Below are positions 60,557 to 64,000 of a stretch of 64,000 nt of DNA, one piece after another. A program made the position numbers and the translations under genes. The notes under the pieces were generated by a model, which saw only the letters and a program-made list of their open reading frames with translations, had not been told where the DNA came from and ran no database searches. The stretch comes from Salinarimonas ramus. Its GTDB lineage: Bacteria; Pseudomonadota; Alphaproteobacteria; Rhizobiales; Beijerinckiaceae. Each line of letters begins with the position of its first letter. Positions within the stretch are counted from its first letter, which is position 1. Location: NCBI RefSeq assembly GCF_014645695.1, contig NZ_BMMF01000010.1, positions 124,001 to 188,000 of the forward strand. Direction: 5' to 3'.

Positions 60557-61519
60557 ATGCTCGAGATCGTCGCGCCCATCTTCGCCGTCATCCTCGCAGG
60601 CTACTTGTTCGCCCTGTGGCGGGGCGTCGACAAGGCGGGCACGCGCCTCCTGAACGAATACGTCCTGTACGGCGCGCTGCCGGCGCTGCTCTTCATCGCC
60701 GTGGCGCGGGCCGATCCGGCGGAACTGCAGCAATGGAGCTTCATGGGCGCGACGCTGGCGGGAATCGCCGTCGCCTTCGTGCTCGGCGCGCTCGCGGCGC
60801 GCGCCGGCGGCACGCGGATGCCGAACGCGGCGATCCCCGCGATGGCGGCCTCCTACGGCACCACCGGCTACATGGGCGTGCCGATCCTCATCACCGCGCT
60901 CGGCGTCGGCGCGGCGGTGCCCGCGGCCATCGCGACGATTCTGCACAACGTCCCCGTCATCATGACGGTGATCCTCATCAACGACCTCCTCGCCCGGCGC
61001 GACGGCGCCAAGAGCACGGGCACGGGCACGGGCGCCGCCGTCGCGGGCGCGCTCAAGGCGACGCTGACGAACCCTCTCACGGTGGCCGTCGTCGCCGGCG
61101 TGCTGGTGAGCGTCGCGGGCGTCCCGATCCCGCGCTCGGTGTCGCTCTTCGCGGATTTCCTCGGCGCCGCGGCGGGCCCCACCGCCCTCTTCGCGCTCGG
61201 GCTCGGCCTCGCCCAGCTCGACGCGTCCGCGCTCCTCGACGCGAAGCGCATCGGGCGCATCCTGCCGCTCATCGGCATCAAGGTCGTGATCCAGCCCCTC
61301 GTCACCTTCGTCGTGGCGATCTACGGGCTCGGCATGGACACGAGCGACCCGTGGTTCGTCGCGGCGCTCATCATGGCGGCCCAGCCGATCGGGGCGGGCG
61401 TGTTCGTCTTCGCCTCGAAGTACCAGCATCTCGAGGACGAGACCTCGGTGGCGATCATCGCCTCGCTCTTCGTGGCGCTGGTGACGCTGCCCCTCCTGCT
61501 CGCGCTCTACGCCACCTGA
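60557..61519 (+). CDS. AEC-family (auxin efflux carrier-like) transporter
   Basis: This 320-residue protein has about ten hydrophobic spans arranged as two inverted five-helix repeats. It begins V-A-P-I-F-A-V-I-L-A-G-Y, typical of the AEC family, and has N-E-Y-V-L-Y-G-A-L-P-A-L-L-F and Q-P-I-G-A-G-V-F-V-F-A in the C-terminal half. Bacterial members carry malate, malonate or other carboxylates. It is 97 bp after the DRE-TIM gene on the same strand and could move that enzyme's product or substrate. A terminator follows. Confidence 0.92.
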   Translation: MLEIVAPIFAVILAGYLFALWRGVDKAGTRLLNEYVLYGALPALLFIAVARADPAELQQWSFMGATLAGIAVAFVLGALAARAGGTRMPNAAIPAMAASYGTTGYMGVPILITALGVGAAVPAAIATILHNVPVIMTVILINDLLARRDGAKSTGTGTGAAVAGALKATLTNPLTVAVVAGVLVSVAGVPIPRSVSLFADFLGAAAGPTALFALGLGLAQLDASALLDAKRIGRILPLIGIKVVIQPLVTFVVAIYGLGMDTSDPWFVAALIMAAQPIGAGVFVFASKYQHLEDETSVAIIASLFVALVTLPLLLALYAT

Positions 61520-61526
61520 AACGAGA

Positions 61527-61549
61527 ACGGGGCCCGCGAAGGGCCCCGT
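61527..61549. terminator. Bidirectional terminator between AEC transporter and sodB
   Basis: ACGGGGCCC (61527-61535) and GGGCCCCGT (61541-61549) are perfect 9-bp arms with a GCGAA loop, in the 58-bp gap between convergent genes. Confidence 0.7.
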
Positions 61550-61577
61550 CCGGTCGTCGTCGCTGGCGCGGAGGCGC

Positions 61578-62174
61578 TCAGGCGGCCTCGTTGTAGAGCT
61601 TCTCGACGTATTCCCAGTTCACCAGGTGGTCGAGGAAGGCCTTGATGTAGTCCGGGCGACGGTTGCGGTAGTCGATGTAGTAGGAGTGCTCCCACACGTC
61701 GCAGCCGAGGATCGGCGTCGCGCCGTGGACGAGCGGGCTCTCGCCGTTGGGGGTCTTCATGATGGCGAGCTTGCCGTCCTTGACGGCGACCCAGCACCAG
61801 CCGGAGCCGAACTGGCCCACGCCCGCCGCGACGAAGTCCTCCTTCATCTTCTCGACGCCGCCGAGATCCTCGACGATCTTCTTCTCGAGCGCGCCAGGAA
61901 TGGAGCCGCCGCCATTGGGCTTCATCCAGTTCCAGAAATGGAGGTGGTTGTAGTGCTGGCCGGCATTGTTGAAGAGCGCCTGGTTCGTGCCGTACGAGCC
62001 CTTGACGATCTCCTCCAGCGACTTGCCCGAAAGCTCCGAGCCCTCGAGCAGCTTGTTGCCCGTCGTCACGTAGGCATTGTGATGCTTGTCGTGATGGAAT
62101 TCGAGCGTCTCGGCCGACATGTACGGCGAGAGCGCGTCGTAGGCGTAAGGCAGGGGGGGAAGCTCGAAGGACAT
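61578..62174 (-). CDS. sodB: Superoxide dismutase, iron type
   Basis: This 198-residue enzyme converts superoxide to peroxide and oxygen. The four metal ligands are H27, H77 (in H-Y-N-H-L-H-F-W), D159 and H163 (in D-V-W-E-H-S-Y-Y-I-D-Y). Q73 in N-N-A-G-Q-H-Y-N-H sits where iron-type enzymes carry the active-site glutamine; manganese types usually supply it from the C-terminal domain. A cambialistic enzyme remains possible. There is no signal peptide, so it is cytoplasmic. Confidence 0.95.
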   Translation of the reverse strand: MSFELPPLPYAYDALSPYMSAETLEFHHDKHHNAYVTTGNKLLEGSELSGKSLEEIVKGSYGTNQALFNNAGQHYNHLHFWNWMKPNGGGSIPGALEKKIVEDLGGVEKMKEDFVAAGVGQFGSGWCWVAVKDGKLAIMKTPNGESPLVHGATPILGCDVWEHSYYIDYRNRRPDYIKAFLDHLVNWEYVEKLYNEAA

Positions 62175-62295
62175 GATACCTCTCCTGGGCCGTTATTCTC
62201 GGTGCGCGCGGATGCGCGCGGTGTCCCGCACATAAGGCTCCCGCCGCGTGACGGCAACCGCGGGCGGGATGGGTCGGCGCGCACGGCTCCCCCGT

Positions 62296-63102
62296 TCAGA
62301 TGATCCGGCGCCTGAGCACAGCGCCCGCCTGCTCGACGAGAACGACGAGGGCGAAGACGACGAGGATGATCGTCGCCGCCGTGTCGTAGTCGAAGAGGTC
62401 GAAGGCGACCTTCAGCTCGACGCCGATGCCGCCGGCGCCGACGAGTCCCAGCACCACGGAGGAGCGCGTCGCCTTCTCCAGGCAGAAGAGCGAGGTGGCG
62501 ACGAAGCTCGGCATCGCGTCCGGCACGACGGCGGAGAAGATCACTCCCATCCGCCGCGCGCCCATGGCCGAGAGCGCCTCGCGGGGGCCCTTGTCGGTCT
62601 CCTCCATCGCCTCCGCGAAGAAGCGCCCGGCGAAGCCGATCGTGTCGACCATGATGGCGAGCACACCCGCCGCCGGGCCGAGCCCCACCGCGATGACGAA
62701 GACGAGGGCCCAGACGAGATCGGGCACCGTGCGGAAGAAGGCGATGAGCCCGCGCGCGAGACCGCGCACGACGGGATGCGGCGAGAGCCCGTCGGTAGCG
62801 AGGATCGCCAGCGGCAGCGACAGGACGAGGCCGAGCGCGCAGCCGGCGATCGCCATCTGGAAGGTGACGAGCAGGCTCTCGAGGATGCGGTCGATGCGAT
62901 CGAGCGAGGGCCGGAACATCCGCTCCAGCATCGACCCGAGCGAGGGCAGCCCGCGCACGAGCTTCTCCGCGGAGAGGCCCGAGCCCGAGAAGCCCCACAC
63001 CACGAAGGCGACGAGCCCGGCATAGAGGAGGAAACGCAGCGCGCCGGGGCGCTCGAAGCGCTCGGGCGGGCGCCGCGTCGTGGGGGAGGTCGCGAGGCTC
63101 AC
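62296..63102 (-). CDS. phnE: Phosphonate-type ABC transporter permease (PhnE family)
   Basis: This 268-residue inner-membrane protein has about six spans and the PhnE coupling loop (K-G-P-R-E-A-L-S-A-M-G-A-R-R-M-G-V-I-F). F-R-T-V-P-D-L-V-W-A-L-V-F-V and G-L-V-G-A-G-G-I-G-V-E-L are typical of phosphonate/phosphite permeases. The start is GTG 63102, overlapping the phnC stop (GTGA). It is the last gene of a binding protein-ATPase-permease set; phosphonate, phosphite or an organophosphate could be the ligand. Downstream phosphonate-cleaving genes are not present in the window. Confidence 0.9.
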   Translation of the reverse strand: MSLATSPTTRRPPERFERPGALRFLLYAGLVAFVVWGFSGSGLSAEKLVRGLPSLGSMLERMFRPSLDRIDRILESLLVTFQMAIAGCALGLVLSLPLAILATDGLSPHPVVRGLARGLIAFFRTVPDLVWALVFVIAVGLGPAAGVLAIMVDTIGFAGRFFAEAMEETDKGPREALSAMGARRMGVIFSAVVPDAMPSFVATSLFCLEKATRSSVVLGLVGAGGIGVELKVAFDLFDYDTAATIILVVFALVVLVEQAGAVLRRRII

Positions 63103-63926
63103 GATGCGGCTCCGATGCGCTGAAGGGGAAGCGACGCCGACACCGCGTCGCCCGGGGCAGGCGGAGGCTCGTCGAAGAAGGCGGCGAGGCGATCCGGGTC
63201 CGAGGTCGCGGCACGTTCGTCGAGGGCGACGCGCCCTCCGGCGAGCCCCACCACGCGATCGGCGAAGGCGACGGCGTGCGCCATATGGTGCGAGACGAAG
63301 ACGAGGGTGAGCCCCTTCTCCCGCGACAGACGTGCGAGGAGCCCCATCACCTCCGCGCCGGCGCGCGGATCGAGACTGGCGTCCGGCTCGTCGGCCAGCA
63401 CGAGCTCGGGGCGCTGCATCAGCATGCGGGCGACGGCGACGCGCTGCGACTGGCCGCCCGAGAGCGAATCGACCCGCTGGCGGGCGAGATCGGCGAGGCC
63501 GACCGCGTCGAGGCAGGCCATCGCCTCCTCCCGGTCCTCCCGTCGCGCCAGCGCCTGGTGCCAGGTCCGCGGCCCGGCTCGGCGCGCCTGCACGCCGTGG
63601 AGCACGTTCGAGAGCGCCGAGAGCCGCGAGACGAGATTGTGCTTCTGGAACACGAACCCCACACGGGCCCGCGAGGCGGCGAGCGCCCTCCCCTTCAGCC
63701 GCGTCACCGGCGCGCCGAGGAGATGGACCTCGCCGTCGTCCGGCGGCACGAGGCCGACGAGCAGGCGCAGCAGCGTCGACTTGCCGGCGCCGTTGGCGCC
63801 GATGATCGAGACCGCCTCGCCCCGCGCGACGGCGAGGTCGAGGCCGTCGGCGATGCGCCGGTCGGGCCCGAAGCTCTTGACGAGCTTCGTGACCCGGATG
63901 GCGCTCGCGTCGGGCGCGACGATCAT
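63099..63926 (-). CDS. phnC: Phosphonate-type ABC transporter ATP-binding protein
   Basis: This 275-residue ATPase has Walker A G-A-N-G-A-G-K-S-T, signature L-S-G-G-Q-S-Q-R, Walker B L-V-L-A-D-E-P-D-A-S-L-D-P and a switch histidine in V-S-H-H-M-A. V-G-F-V-F-Q-K-H-N-L-V after the Walker A region is the PhnC pattern. The start is either ATG 63926, which overlaps the binding-protein stop by one base, or GTG 63929 one codon earlier; I use the ATG. It overlaps phnE by 4 bp. Confidence 0.92.
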   Translation of the reverse strand: MIVAPDASAIRVTKLVKSFGPDRRIADGLDLAVARGEAVSIIGANGAGKSTLLRLLVGLVPPDDGEVHLLGAPVTRLKGRALAASRARVGFVFQKHNLVSRLSALSNVLHGVQARRAGPRTWHQALARREDREEAMACLDAVGLADLARQRVDSLSGGQSQRVAVARMLMQRPELVLADEPDASLDPRAGAEVMGLLARLSREKGLTLVFVSHHMAHAVAFADRVVGLAGGRVALDERAATSDPDRLAAFFDEPPPAPGDAVSASLPLQRIGAAS

Positions 63927-64000
63927 CACTCGCCGACGAACTCGAGGAACTCGCGGATGCCGATCGTCTCGTACATCTCGCGCACGTAATCGTAGTCGGT
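63926..64000 (-). CDS. phnD: Phosphonate-type ABC transporter binding protein, C-terminal fragment
   Basis: Only the last 24 codons and the stop are inside the window; the gene continues beyond the right edge. The visible peptide ends Y-D-Y-V-R-E-M-Y-E-T-I-G-I-R-E-F, close to the C-terminus of PhnD-type binding proteins. Its position directly before phnC, with stop and start codons touching, supports the call. Confidence 0.75.
   Translation of the reverse strand, partial: TDYDYVREMYETIGIREFLEFVGE

Overview
The window is GC-rich (about 70% by eye) chromosomal DNA, densely packed with genes. It is most consistent with an alphaproteobacterium of the order Hyphomicrobiales (Rhizobiales). Supporting signs are the pcm-tolC pair, a Sinorhizobium-type choXWV choline importer divergent from betIBA, an ArsR-ArsC fusion in an arsenic operon, two TRAP systems, and a perfect match to the alphaproteobacterial sigma-EcfG stress-promoter consensus. 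The genus is not determinable from the sequence alone. No insertion sequence, prophage, CRISPR array, rRNA or plasmid origin was seen.

Layout. 0-6 kb: tolC and a PCMT-family methyltransferase, a soluble PAS-PAS chemoreceptor, tRNA-Cys, and a putative secreted DUF4214 protein with RTX-like motifs behind a palindrome-rich leader. 5.9-11.3 kb: an agmatinase-family gene followed by a polar amino-acid ABC importer with two tandemly duplicated binding proteins. 11.3-14 kb: a small membrane protein, an M15-like protein, a beta-carbonic anhydrase and two small proteins. 14-18.3 kb: the arsenic operon arsR-arsC fusion, acr3, gapdh, arsJ, read leftwards. 18.4-20.8 kb: a DUF6653 protein, an SDR dehydrogenase and a secreted nuclease. 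20.9-28.3 kb: choXWV (leftwards) and betIBA (rightwards) around a BetI-like operator; together they import choline and oxidise it to glycine betaine. 28.3-41.5 kb: mixed genes, including a methyltransferase, a serine hydrolase, a CAP lipoprotein, a flavoprotein, a BLUF photoreceptor, parC, a split aerotaxis-type receptor, a sugar kinase, a GlcD-type dehydrogenase, a YqaA protein, an FAH hydrolase and an OsmC protein.

41.7-55.6 kb is the most distinctive block. A seven-gene, mostly translationally coupled leftward operon reads thiolase, acyl-CoA ligase, TRAP binding protein, DctQ, DctM, a fused indolepyruvate ferredoxin oxidoreductase and a TetR regulator. An enoyl-CoA hydratase is divergent from it, and a second complete TRAP transporter follows. 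I read this as an uptake-and-CoA-activation module for an unidentified carboxylate or 2-oxoacid.

55.7-64 kb: a carboxymuconolactone-decarboxylase-family gene, PEP carboxylase, a divergent DRE-TIM metallolyase of unknown substrate, an AEC transporter, an iron-type superoxide dismutase, and a phosphonate-type ABC transporter whose binding-protein gene runs off the right edge.
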